A program made the translations under genes and the position numbers. Below, piece by piece: positions 8,759 to 16,458 of a stretch of DNA of 34,208 bases. The DNA is from an uncultured Lachnospiraceae bacterium (GTDB lineage Bacteria; Bacillota; Clostridia; Lachnospirales; Lachnospiraceae): contig CAMWBY010000028.1 in assembly GCA_947172645.1 (NCBI GenBank), forward strand, positions 1 to 34,208, read 5' to 3'. Position 1 is the stretch's first letter. Each line of letters opens with the position of its first letter. The notes under the pieces are model-generated. The model did no database searches. It was given only the letters and a program-made list of their open reading frames with translations, and was not told the origin of the DNA.

Positions 8759-9767
8759 ACAAATCCTCTTTGATAATCGCTTTCACATAGCCTGCCAGCT
8801 CACCATGAGTCATCAGTTCCAGATTGGCGGGCAATTCCTTAAATACCGGAAACCTGCATTTTACGGTCTTATCAGCAATTTCTTCCAACTCATGGAACTT
8901 TAAAATCTGCTCGTACTGATTAATCTTGGCCGTGGCAAAGCTATCCTCCTTCGTGATGGTGTAAATCTTGTAGCACTTGCGCAGTAAATCAAAAAGGCCC
9001 TCCATGCCGTCATCCAAGTCCAAAATGATATACTCATACTGCCCGATGCCGGCAATCTTCCTGCACAATTCCAACCACTGACCGCCCGTCACTTCCCGCC
9101 ACCCCAGGTCGGACTGCATAGGCGGTATATAGTCCAGGCCATTGATATTCTGTATCATAGACGGCAGGCGCAGATACAGCCTGTCCTGGTCGCACCGGAA
9201 ATAATACATCAAATCCATCATATCCATGGGGAACTCCCGCCTAAGCATCTGTCCAAAACCCGAGTAGCATTCAAAATTAAAGTACAATGTCCTGTATTTC
9301 TTCGCCAAAATCTGTCCCATGGTCAGTGCAAAAGAAGTTTGCAGACACCGTTTGATAGGAGAATAAACTCCAATGAGCTTTACCTGCATCTCTTCTTGTA
9401 CCGTCTCTCTATTCCAGTCTGACATCCCTGTGACCGTCTCGGATAATGCCTCCACAATCTTCTCCGGACTTTGGAATTTATTGATACAGCCCAAACCCTC
9501 CCGCGCCTCCACGGCCTCGTCGCTCTCCTGTAGCACAAATATCTGCGCAGCCTGCCGCCTGATATATTCTTCCTGTAACATTTTTAAAGCGTTTTCTGCA
9601 ATAAGCAGTATCTCAATCTCTCCCTGCGCTGCAAATTTCTCTAACTCTTCCACCTTCGTAAACAAATGAAATGTATAGGGCAGCCTGACTTTTTCCAATA
9701 TATATTCCATTAACCTGAAGGCATAAGCCTCCTCCATATCACAAATCGCAAACACTTTTTGTCTCAA
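8748..9767 (-). CDS. tadZ: TadZ/CpaE-like protein with degenerate P-loop
   Basis: 339 aa from the chosen TTG. The N-terminal 110 residues look like a receiver-like domain and the rest like a MinD/ParA-type fold, with a hydrophobic strand ending in D (YIILDLDDGM). These are the two parts of CpaE/TadZ, which localises the pilus machine. The expected deviant Walker A (KGGxGKT) is replaced by SPIKRCLQTS: the first Lys is kept, but the second Gly-Lys pair is Leu-Gln, so ATP hydrolysis is doubtful. The open frame extends 90 codons upstream, but that part overlaps the peptidase gene. TTG at 9767 follows GGAGGA with 5 nt spacing and overlaps the peptidase stop (TTGA), so it is the better start. Confidence 0.75.
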   Translation of the reverse strand: MRQKVFAICDMEEAYAFRLMEYILEKVRLPYTFHLFTKVEELEKFAAQGEIEILLIAENALKMLQEEYIRRQAAQIFVLQESDEAVEAREGLGCINKFQSPEKIVEALSETVTGMSDWNRETVQEEMQVKLIGVYSPIKRCLQTSFALTMGQILAKKYRTLYFNFECYSGFGQMLRREFPMDMMDLMYYFRCDQDRLYLRLPSMIQNINGLDYIPPMQSDLGWREVTGGQWLELCRKIAGIGQYEYIILDLDDGMEGLFDLLRKCYKIYTITKEDSFATAKINQYEQILKFHELEEIADKTVKCRFPVFKELPANLELMTHGELAGYVKAIIKEDLYGE

Positions 9768-10291
9768 ATCACTCCTCCAATCTGCAACGCCACACTGAGT
9801 AGGACAGGAATTGTAAAATGTATTTTGTTCCTGCGGTACTGCCTGATATCCTCCACCGTACTTTCTCCATACAATTTCCACTCTCCGGTTCTTGTCACCT
9901 CCCGCATATAAGACAGAAAATAGAACATCCTTTCCTTGCCATTGTGCTCCGCCAATATTTTCAGAAAAGAAAAACATGCTCCGACTGCGAACGACGCCGC
10001 CAGAACCGTCACAAATTCCCATACATTCAAAAAACACCCGACCATCATAAAAACTTTCACATCCCCGGCGCCAAAAGCGCCGATTTTAAACAAGGGATAC
10101 ATAAACAGAAACGCAAGAGTAACTGAAACGGCAGACTGCCACACATTTTGATACGTCCAAAGGCTACTGAAAATACCGGCCATAGAACCAAACACAATCA
10201 ATTTATTTGGAATACGGTCTGTCCTGATATCCGCCAACGCCGCAAGAAACAGCAAAAGAAGAAGCAGAAATTCAAAATAACTCAGTCCAAT
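9764..10291 (-). CDS. tadV: Prepilin peptidase (TadV/CpaA-like), probable AUU start
   Basis: About 175 aa. The A24 catalytic motifs are present: first Asp in LADIRTDRIPN (about 22) and GAGD in FGAGDVKVFMM, with several membrane segments between. The first codon is unusual. A complete SD, GGAGGTGAT (10295-10303), is followed by TTT and then an in-frame ATT at 10289-10291, and an in-frame TGA lies 15 bp before that ATT. ATT lies 7 nt after GGAGG. Other in-frame options are CTG two codons later (13 nt spacing) or a TTG at 10255, which would delete most of the first membrane helix and has no SD. It is the first gene of the Tad operon and overlaps tadZ by 4 bp. Confidence 0.8.
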   Translation of the reverse strand: MGLSYFEFLLLLLLFLAALADIRTDRIPNKLIVFGSMAGIFSSLWTYQNVWQSAVSVTLAFLFMYPLFKIGAFGAGDVKVFMMVGCFLNVWEFVTVLAASFAVGACFSFLKILAEHNGKERMFYFLSYMREVTRTGEWKLYGESTVEDIRQYRRNKIHFTIPVLLSVALQIGGVI

Positions 10292-10294
10292 AAA

Positions 10295-10303
10295 ATCACC
10301 TCC
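10295..10303 (-). promoter_or_regulatory. Full-consensus Shine-Dalgarno that decides the tadV start
   Basis: GGAGGTGAT on the minus strand, complementary to the 16S 3' end over its whole length. No ATG, GTG or TTG in the peptidase frame lies at normal spacing. The only in-frame codon at the right distance is ATT (10289-10291). Confidence 0.7.
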
Positions 10304-10330
10304 ACCTCATTTACAATGTAAAAAAACCTG

Positions 10331-10430
10331 ACTCAATGAAATACTTGGGATGAAATTCCCGATGCCATATCGGCAATAGAGTGAAACCGCACATGATGCT
10401 GAACGTCGTTTCACGTAGAATTCGTTGAGT
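10331..10430 (-). other. Structured 100-nt leader element with terminal inverted repeats
   Basis: Exactly 100 bp bounded by 10-bp inverted repeats (plus-strand 10331-10340 and 10421-10430, one G-T pair). Inside are three hairpins. Hairpin C has arms GTGAAAC at 10381-10387 and GTTTCAC at 10408-10414. Hairpin B is TGCC/GGCA at 10363-10375. Hairpin A is TTGGGA/TCCCGA at 10345-10362. The element begins about 10 nt after the -10 box of the Tad promoter, so it should lie in the 5' untranslated RNA. A T7 run follows the closing stem on the minus strand. It could be a riboswitch-like or attenuating leader, or a small palindromic repeat. I do not recognise a known RNA family. Confidence 0.5.
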
Positions 10431-10440
10431 TGTAAATCGA

Positions 10441-10469
10441 ATTATATACACATCTATCCCGTTTGTCCA
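10441..10469 (-). promoter_or_regulatory. Vegetative-type promoter of the Tad operon
   Basis: Minus strand: TGGACA (10464-10469), 17-nt spacer, TATAAT (10441-10446). This is five of six and six of six matches to the sigma-A consensus at ideal spacing. It lies between bofA and the first Tad gene, pointing into the Tad operon. Confidence 0.75.
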
Positions 10470-10505
10470 TATGTATTTTGCAGAAAAAACAATTTTGTGA
10501 AAAAG

Positions 10506-10778
10506 CTACAAGATTTTAAAGAAATGAATCCCATAAAGTACGGCAATCCCCGGAAATCCAAGGAATCCGGATGTCAAAATGGTAAGCGGATTAATGCCCA
10601 CGGCCACCGAAATCTGCTGCGACGCCAACAAGAGATTCAGACAATAGATACCAACCGTCCCCATGACTGCGCGCAGAATGAAATTAACCAACCATTCCAC
10701 TTTCCGTCCCATCGCGCCTATGATTAACACAATTCCGCACACTCCCAAAATTGCCAACATGCCTCCGGCGTTTTCCAT
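10506..10778 (-). CDS. bofA: BofA family protein (pro-sigma-K processing inhibitor type)
   Basis: 90 aa with two or three hydrophobic helices. The C-terminus carries the BofA signature GINPLTILTSGFLGFPGIAV. In Bacillus, BofA sits in the outer forespore membrane and inhibits the SpoIVFB protease that activates sigma-K; the presence of a spore pathway here is inferred from the family. The chosen ATG has AGGAGG 6 nt upstream. The longer frame adds 35 residues with no SD. It lies upstream of the Tad promoter and close to a DUF2508 gene, its usual neighbour. Confidence 0.85.
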   Translation of the reverse strand: MENAGGMLAILGVCGIVLIIGAMGRKVEWLVNFILRAVMGTVGIYCLNLLLASQQISVAVGINPLTILTSGFLGFPGIAVLYGIHFFKIL

Positions 10779-11066
10779 TTCGCTCCTCCTAATTCCAATT
10801 TTCTTAACGTACCCCCTCAGCCGCCAAGACAGATGAAGGAGATGTTCCTGGAGTACTCGTTTGGTATAAGATATGTCCCACATATTTTAAATATTACATG
10901 AATATTTATCCGGATTTTACCTATACTTAAATAAGAAAAATATTTAGTCTGTCTCAATTTATTTCCAAAACTTACCAAATATTACAATCTTAACCAGATA
11001 CTCTTAGGACAGGCTAAAAAATACACTGAAAACTGTCGGTATTTAGCAGAAAGGCATGGTAGCTGT

Positions 11067-11357
11067 ATGAAGGTTTTTTTTCATCAAAGTTCCAACGGAG
11101 CGGCGGGGACGGATATTATCGTAGACTGCCAGAAATTAACGATACGTGAAGAATTAGCACAGACAAGATATGCATTGGAAATTGCATATTCTAATTTTGA
11201 CAATGTAACTGACCCTGACCTGATTGATTGTTACATCTATGAAGTAAATGCTGTCTTGAAACGTTACAAATATTTATTAGAGCAGGCGGAAGAAAAGAAT
11301 TTGCTGCCCGAAGGAACACATCCCGAGGCTTACCGTCCTCTGACGCTTTTCTCATGA
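11067..11357 (+). CDS. DUF2508 (YaaL-like) protein
   Basis: 96 aa. The motif NVTDPDLIDCYIYEVNAV followed by KRYKYLLEQAEE is characteristic of the YaaL/DUF2508 family, small helical proteins of unknown function. In Bacillus subtilis yaaL lies between recR and bofA; here the gene is next to bofA but on the opposite strand. The SD is weak (AAAGG about 11 nt before the ATG). A long inverted repeat downstream separates it from convergent fliS. Function unknown. Confidence 0.8.
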   Translation: MKVFFHQSSNGAAGTDIIVDCQKLTIREELAQTRYALEIAYSNFDNVTDPDLIDCYIYEVNAVLKRYKYLLEQAEEKNLLPEGTHPEAYRPLTLFS

Positions 11358-11381
11358 TATGAAATGCCACAAAACGACAAA

Positions 11382-11431
11382 ATCCTACAACATATAGCAT
11401 ACACAAGTACTAAATCTATATGTTGTAGGAT
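11382..11431 (-). terminator. Long perfect hairpin between fliS and the DUF2508 gene
   Basis: Arms ATCCTACAACATATAG (11382-11397) and CTATATGTTGTAGGAT (11416-11431) pair perfectly over 16 bp with an 18-nt loop. On the minus strand it is followed by TTTTGTCGTTTTG, so it best fits the end of the fliS/flagellin transcript. The plus-strand side has no U-run. Confidence 0.65.
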
Positions 11432-11441
11432 GATTATGTTA

Positions 11442-11918
11442 TCAGACACAGAATCCCCTGTTCATGGAAGGGTCGGTAATGTTTTCCGTCAAGGTGTTCC
11501 TGCCATAAGTAAGACCCGCATATACCGACTGGGTATTTCCCATAACAGGGCCGGACATATCCTGCCCCTCAATCTTCGCATAGGCTTCCCGAAGCTGTCC
11601 AACTACCAGGCGGACATGCTCCAGATTCTCTTTGCCATCATGGGAAGATGCTTTCACAAGTTCACTGTTCACATAGAGATATAGCTGTAAAAGATTCTGT
11701 GCCAACTCATATTCCAGGTGCAAAGACGCTGTCAATTCATCCATGCATCCACGGATTTTACGGATTGCGTTCTTATATTCCACTTTATTGCCAACCGCCA
11801 GAGCATCTTCCGCTTCATCTACATAAAGCAATACCATCTCATACAGAATCGTAATCAACTGTGTCTTATTCGCCTGCGTAATGCGCAAAGTATACTCACG
11901 TTTTAATTCCGCCGTCAT
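11442..11918 (-). CDS. fliS: FliS-like flagellin chaperone
   Basis: 158 aa, all helical. The pattern QANKTQLITILYEMVLLYVD near the N-terminus and LHLEYELAQNLLQLYLYVN in the middle fit FliS, which binds the C-terminal helix of flagellin in the cytoplasm and prevents early polymerisation. Usual FliS proteins are about 125-135 aa; this one has a C-terminal extension of about 25 residues. SD GGGG lies 5 nt before the ATG. It follows a flagellin gene in the same direction, a common arrangement. Confidence 0.82.
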   Translation of the reverse strand: MTAELKREYTLRITQANKTQLITILYEMVLLYVDEAEDALAVGNKVEYKNAIRKIRGCMDELTASLHLEYELAQNLLQLYLYVNSELVKASSHDGKENLEHVRLVVGQLREAYAKIEGQDMSGPVMGNTQSVYAGLTYGRNTLTENITDPSMNRGFCV

Positions 11919-11932
11919 ATTTTCCCCGTTTC

Positions 11933-11991
11933 CGCGCTGCTTTTTATCTTAATTAAGACAACACATCACCGAATTTGTGGCAAGCAGCGCG
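11933..11991 (-). other. Inverted repeat between flagellin and fliS
   Basis: CGCGCTGC (11933-11940) and GCAGCGCG (11984-11991) are perfect complements 43 nt apart, in the 119-bp gap between the flagellin stop and fliS. The distal arm lies just before the fliS SD, so it could reduce fliS translation or expression relative to flagellin. The role is inferred. Confidence 0.35.
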
Positions 11992-12037
11992 CAAGCACAC
12001 ATCTGGCAACTGGAAATATGAATTTCCTGTCTTATTT

Positions 12038-13216
12038 TTACTGTAAAAGCTGTAACACCTGGGAAGGCCTCTCGTTCGCCTGTGCCAACATGGAAGTAGC
12101 CGCCTGGGATATTACCTGCTCCGTTGTATAGTTGGTCATCTCTTCCGCCACATCCACATCCATAATACGCGAATATGAAGAAGTCATATTTTCCTTGGTA
12201 ATATCCAGATTGCTTACCGTATGCTCTAAACGGTTCTGGTATGCACCAAGCCTGCTGCGGCAATCCGATACATACATAATAGCGCCTTTAATCTCGGTAA
12301 TCGCCTTGTCACAATGCTCTTCCGTGTCCACCTCGGTCTGCTCGATGCCCAGGCGGTCAAGGGAGATAGTCGGGATACGGATTGCAAGCTGCTGCCCTTC
12401 GTTGGCCCCTGTCTGCATATCCATAGAGCCGATACCAGTGACGTCGATTGTCAACGGTTTCCCGCCCGCTACACAGTTTACAGAAGGGTATCCTGTGATA
12501 TTTCCATCGGCATCCTTTATCGGTTCAGACTTCTTAACCGCAAGCGTCATCTTGAAGTCCGGATTGCCGGTAATGGTCACTTTATCCTGTCCAACCGAAG
12601 TGATTTTCACGCCTTCCGGAAAATCATACGGAGGGGTCGTGCTCGCCTGGAAACTAGCCTGTGTCTGGTCTAAATCTATATTTCCGTCTGCATCATAGAA
12701 TACTTCCAACGCGTCAATCTGGTATTCTTTCGCCAACACTTCGTCGCTGTAGTAATCTACCTGCACAGTCTGGCTGTCCGTATATCCTCTCAAATCAAAG
12801 CTTCCGTCCAGAAGCGGCTGTCCGTTAAACTCAGTGTCATTGGCAATCCTTGTCACCTCTGCTTTCAACTGTTTCAGCTCCTGGTTCAAGGTTTCCCTGT
12901 CTGTCGAAGTAAGAGTCCCCGTCGCGCCTTTCACTGCAAGCTCGTTCATTCTCTGCAGCATATCGTGCACTTCCGTCAATGCGCCGTCCGCCGTCTCAAT
13001 AATAGAAATACCTCTGTTGGAATTTTGCGTCGCTACGGATATACCCGAAATCTGTGCAGTCATCCTGCGTCCAATCGCATATCCTGACGGATTATCTTTG
13101 GCTGCCGTAACTTTTAATCCCGAGGACAATTTCCTAAGGGAATGCGACAATCTTTGGTCGGACATATTCAATGCATTATTGGCGCGCATTGCCGCCGAAT
13201 TATAACTGATTTTCAT
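12038..13216 (-). CDS. Flagellin (392 aa)
   Basis: The N-terminal D0/D1 region is typical: LRKLSSGLKVTAAKDNPSGY, ADGALTEVHDMLQRMNELAV and NDTEFNGQPLLDG. The C-terminal D0/D1 region contains SRLGAYQNRLEHTVSNL and ends ...LAQANERPSQVLQLLQ. The middle (about 150-290) is a variable surface domain. It differs from the other two flagellins in its very N-terminus (MKISYNSAAM rather than VVxHNL) and in two cysteines in the C-terminal half. AAGGAGG lies 7 nt before the ATG. The gene is 49 bp after the DUF6240 gene, so the two are probably co-transcribed. Confidence 0.93.
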   Translation of the reverse strand: MKISYNSAAMRANNALNMSDQRLSHSLRKLSSGLKVTAAKDNPSGYAIGRRMTAQISGISVATQNSNRGISIIETADGALTEVHDMLQRMNELAVKGATGTLTSTDRETLNQELKQLKAEVTRIANDTEFNGQPLLDGSFDLRGYTDSQTVQVDYYSDEVLAKEYQIDALEVFYDADGNIDLDQTQASFQASTTPPYDFPEGVKITSVGQDKVTITGNPDFKMTLAVKKSEPIKDADGNITGYPSVNCVAGGKPLTIDVTGIGSMDMQTGANEGQQLAIRIPTISLDRLGIEQTEVDTEEHCDKAITEIKGAIMYVSDCRSRLGAYQNRLEHTVSNLDITKENMTSSYSRIMDVDVAEEMTNYTTEQVISQAATSMLAQANERPSQVLQLLQ

Positions 13217-13265
13217 AGTATTTCCTCCTTTTTAAACCTGCCGTTGTATATCTGTAAACAGAACT

Positions 13266-16200
13266 CTACGCTGTAACCGCTGCGATAAACGCTTTCGCAA
13301 TCTGGTATAAATCTGCCGTCTGTGCCGATGATGGTTCCTGTGTCTCTTTTGCTGTAAATGCATCCAAATCCAGATTGCCGGTTCGTACTACCCCGATTTT
13401 ACCAATCTCCAATTCATCCTGTACCAATGACTCAACCGTATGTTTGAGACTTTCAAGAAGCTGCCCGTTTCGGCTCTGCAATGCCTCGGCGCCTTCCTGC
13501 GTGGAGCAGGCAATATAACCCGAAACCTTCTTGTTTCTGACCCCAAACTCCGCAGCCACTTTACCATAGCTTTCTGTCTCAAAGGTAATTTTCACCTTCC
13601 CGCCATCTTCTTTGCCATGCAACACTCTCAAATGGATTGCCGTGGTTTCCCCATTAATCTCAACGGGTATCTGGTAGTTTTCTTCTTTAGCAAGATTACC
13701 CGACAAGGTAAGCTGCTTATGGCAGCTCTGGATTGCTTTCAGGTCAACATAGGTTATGCCTGCGCCGTATCTTGCCTCTTCCAGTATTTTTTCATAAACA
13801 TGCTGCATCTCTCCATAGGCTTCCTGGGCGCTGTCTTTGTCCGTCAGGGCTTCCTGCAGACGGGCCGTAGCTTGCTTTACTTTCTCTTTATCGGCAGGTG
13901 CAGTATACTCATTCAACTTCTTAAAAAGAAATCCTCTCTTATGCATCAGCATATCCGCCGCTGCCAGGTTATTAAGCGTTACCGACTGCTTACTGTGCAG
14001 AAGTTCTTCGATGACAGTATCTTCCACTTCACATGCCTGTCTGCACTCCTGCATCTGCTCTTCCTGATATTCCTTCTGTGTGGCGCTGTCCTGCTTCGCC
14101 ATGCGGTCTGCAATCTCCCCGGCAATATCGCGGTAATATTTATGGAAACCCCTCTCAATCTGCCTTGTAATCGACATACCTTCTTCTATGGCTTCCACGC
14201 CTGCGAAAGCATCATCCACCATAAAGTCCATGCCCGCTCTCTTCTGGCTTCGCACAGCGCTCAACAGGTTCTTGAAAGACAGCTCCGCACCCATATTCAA
14301 AAGTGCGCCCACCGCTGCGTCATCTGTCTTCTCAATCTGTCTGAGCATACGATATATGCCGATGTATGCCGTCCGCTCGTCTTCCCCGATTGCTTTATTT
14401 TTATCTAATTTATACAGGAATTTACTGTATTTCTCGTTTTCCTGCTCTTTACCATACTGTATGGAATCCAGATACTGGTTTAATTCCGGTATGGTCATTT
14501 CTAACGGATTTTTACCGTCCCGGATAGTCTGCAAAACAGCCGCAGGAGTCATCTTATCGATGACGCGGTGAAGCTCCATATCTGAATCCCGCACTGCTTC
14601 TATATTTTCCCGGGACAGCTCCATCCGGTTATAGCCTAAGATACGTACCGCCCGGCGGTTTTCCTCACTGGTCTCCAGTCCCATTTTCTCAAGAATACCG
14701 TCCACGTCCTTGAAAGCCTTCTGGATAGAGTCTCCCAAGTCCTCCCTGGTGGAAGTCATCCAAGTCTCGTACCGTTCTCTGGCCTCATCGTACTGGTTCC
14801 TTAAGGCGCTTCCTTCCACATGTACTTTGTTTAAAGTGAAATCTTCGTCCGTCACTTTAAACTTGCCGGCAATATCTATCGGTAAATACGGAATTTCCGC
14901 TATCTTATCACGGGTCTGGGCATAAATAGCCGCTTTCTCTGATGCTCTGTCAACATCCGTTTCCCCGAACAAAAGCTGCCTCTGTTCGGTCTCCATCCGC
15001 TTCAAAGCATCTACCAGTTGTTCCAGTTCCGTCGTGTCGATTGCATATCCGCTTTCCAACAATTTGCGGTTGACTTCCACTGTCATCATCAGGCGTATTT
15101 CTTCTAGCTGCCGCCTGGCGGTTATATTATCCGGTACTTCAACCGCCGCCTGACTTACTGTCGTGCTGCCTGCCTGGCTCCCGGCGTCTTTCACCGCCAC
15201 AGACTGGGAATCCTTAACCTGCTGCCTGGCTGTCTGCTCCGCATCTCCGGCTTCCCGCCTAGCCATCTCCCTATCACCAGGCTGCGGTTCTTCATTCTGG
15301 ATTTCTTCCAGATTAACAAGCGTCAGCTCTTTACCTTCCGCTACGGCCTGGTCAACCGTCTCGTCCGTAATCTGACCAAAGCGCTCCACATATTCAGCCG
15401 CCTTCTCCATATTGCTTCTGCCATCCGACAAATCAGCCGCTCCGGCGCCTTTGCCATCGGCTATGGCTGCGGCAATTGACGACAGAATCTGTCTGTCATC
15501 CTGGGGCAGCGTGAGTGTATCCAACCTGTAGAGGGACGCCGCCGTCTCCGGCGTCAATGGAATACCCTTTTCAATAAGCCACTGCGCGTCTTCCAACGTC
15601 TCCTGATTTACTTCAAGTCCTGCTTCTTCCAGAACCTTCTCCATCTGGGGACGAAGATTCGCCCAGTCATACTCCTCTGCTTTCTTCGCGTAATATCCGG
15701 CGCTGTCCGCATAATAACCCCTGCCCTGCCTGCTGCCATCAGCCGTGGAACTATATCCTGCCCGGTATAGATTATCAATCGTAGGCTCCATATGGTTCTC
15801 CACCATATACTTGGCCGCACCCTCCGTGATATCCTGAAGCTGCAGCGCTTTGTCATAAGCCTTCATCGCATCCCTGATGTTCTCTTCCGTCAGAGGAACG
15901 TCATGCTCCGCGAACTGATTACACAATTCTCTGGCAAAAGTTTCACTGCCCGTAATCTCCGTCAAAGTGTCCGCATCAATCTGGTCAGTGTATCCCACCA
16001 CATAGGTGCCGCCCTTCATCAGCTCCGCCTTAATCTTATCGACAATGGTAACCACTTCTTCTACATCCATGTCACCGACCTGGTAACCGTCTTTCGTCAT
16101 ACGGTTAAAATCTTCGGCGGACATAGTATTAGACATAACTGTCATATAGTCCCTGCGTGTGGCAACGTCAATCTGCCCCGCATCCTGCATAACCTCTTCT

Positions 16201-16370
16201 GTGGTCTTTCCGTGACCCTTATAAGCTGTGTTATCCATAACTGTGCCAGAAATGTCTAATGCGAATGCACCCGTCCGGTTCGCTTTCTCCGTATGGGTGT
16301 CCCGGTATGTAGTTGTCGCTACCCTGTCTACATTTTGGTTTGTGTTGTTATTATCGAATGTTATTTTCAT
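13266..16370 (-). CDS. DUF6240-type flagellar locus protein with FliK-like C-terminus
   Basis: 1034 aa, soluble, acidic, no membrane segment. I recognise it as the large DUF6240-type protein found near flagellin genes in Lachnospiraceae; function not established. Much of the chain is built from repeated helical units containing a motif like G-x-x-(L/I)-T-x-x-(N/T)-(L/V), for example VPLTEENIRD, IPLTPETAAS and AELSFKNLLS. The last 130 residues (GKVKITFETESYGKVAAEFG, then VSGYIAC and SLKHTVESLV) resemble the C-terminal domain of the hook-length protein FliK, so it may be a divergent FliK; this is inferred. The ATG at 16370 has GGAG 6 nt upstream and is preferred over the ATG four codons earlier. 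A sigma-28-like promoter lies just upstream. Confidence 0.68.
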   Translation of the reverse strand: MKITFDNNNTNQNVDRVATTTYRDTHTEKANRTGAFALDISGTVMDNTAYKGHGKTTEEVMQDAGQIDVATRRDYMTVMSNTMSAEDFNRMTKDGYQVGDMDVEEVVTIVDKIKAELMKGGTYVVGYTDQIDADTLTEITGSETFARELCNQFAEHDVPLTEENIRDAMKAYDKALQLQDITEGAAKYMVENHMEPTIDNLYRAGYSSTADGSRQGRGYYADSAGYYAKKAEEYDWANLRPQMEKVLEEAGLEVNQETLEDAQWLIEKGIPLTPETAASLYRLDTLTLPQDDRQILSSIAAAIADGKGAGAADLSDGRSNMEKAAEYVERFGQITDETVDQAVAEGKELTLVNLEEIQNEEPQPGDREMARREAGDAEQTARQQVKDSQSVAVKDAGSQAGSTTVSQAAVEVPDNITARRQLEEIRLMMTVEVNRKLLESGYAIDTTELEQLVDALKRMETEQRQLLFGETDVDRASEKAAIYAQTRDKIAEIPYLPIDIAGKFKVTDEDFTLNKVHVEGSALRNQYDEARERYETWMTSTREDLGDSIQKAFKDVDGILEKMGLETSEENRRAVRILGYNRMELSRENIEAVRDSDMELHRVIDKMTPAAVLQTIRDGKNPLEMTIPELNQYLDSIQYGKEQENEKYSKFLYKLDKNKAIGEDERTAYIGIYRMLRQIEKTDDAAVGALLNMGAELSFKNLLSAVRSQKRAGMDFMVDDAFAGVEAIEEGMSITRQIERGFHKYYRDIAGEIADRMAKQDSATQKEYQEEQMQECRQACEVEDTVIEELLHSKQSVTLNNLAAADMLMHKRGFLFKKLNEYTAPADKEKVKQATARLQEALTDKDSAQEAYGEMQHVYEKILEEARYGAGITYVDLKAIQSCHKQLTLSGNLAKEENYQIPVEINGETTAIHLRVLHGKEDGGKVKITFETESYGKVAAEFGVRNKKVSGYIACSTQEGAEALQSRNGQLLESLKHTVESLVQDELEIGKIGVVRTGNLDLDAFTAKETQEPSSAQTADLYQIAKAFIAAVTA

Positions 16371-16421
16371 ACACTTCTCCATGTAACAGGTTTGTTATTA
16401 TTATCATTACACTTGTTTTTT

Positions 16422-16448
16422 ATTTCGGCATAGCTCAGGATTTTCTTA
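16422..16448 (-). promoter_or_regulatory. Sigma-28 (SigD)-type promoter
   Basis: Minus strand: TAAG (16445-16448), 15-nt spacer, GCCGAAAT (16422-16429). The motor-gene sigma consensus is TAAA-N15-GCCGATAA/T. It lies just downstream of the flagellinolysin stop and would drive the DUF6240 gene, the 392-aa flagellin and fliS. Confidence 0.6.
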
Positions 16449-16458
16449 ACCCCTGTAA

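Noticed and set aside
9768..10037. Ninety-codon N-terminal extension of TadZ
   Set aside because: It lies entirely inside the prepilin peptidase gene. A TTG with GGAGGA at 5 nt and a 4-bp stop overlap gives a normal-length TadZ.
10331..10430. Known c-di-GMP, THF, purine or ZTP riboswitch in the Tad leader
   Set aside because: None of the conserved core sequences of these classes that I know can be found; it is kept as unassigned.
13440..14408. 322-codon plus-strand open frame
   Set aside because: It is antisense to the DUF6240 gene, has no recognisable domain, and its Cys/Phe/Leu-rich composition is that of a shadow frame.
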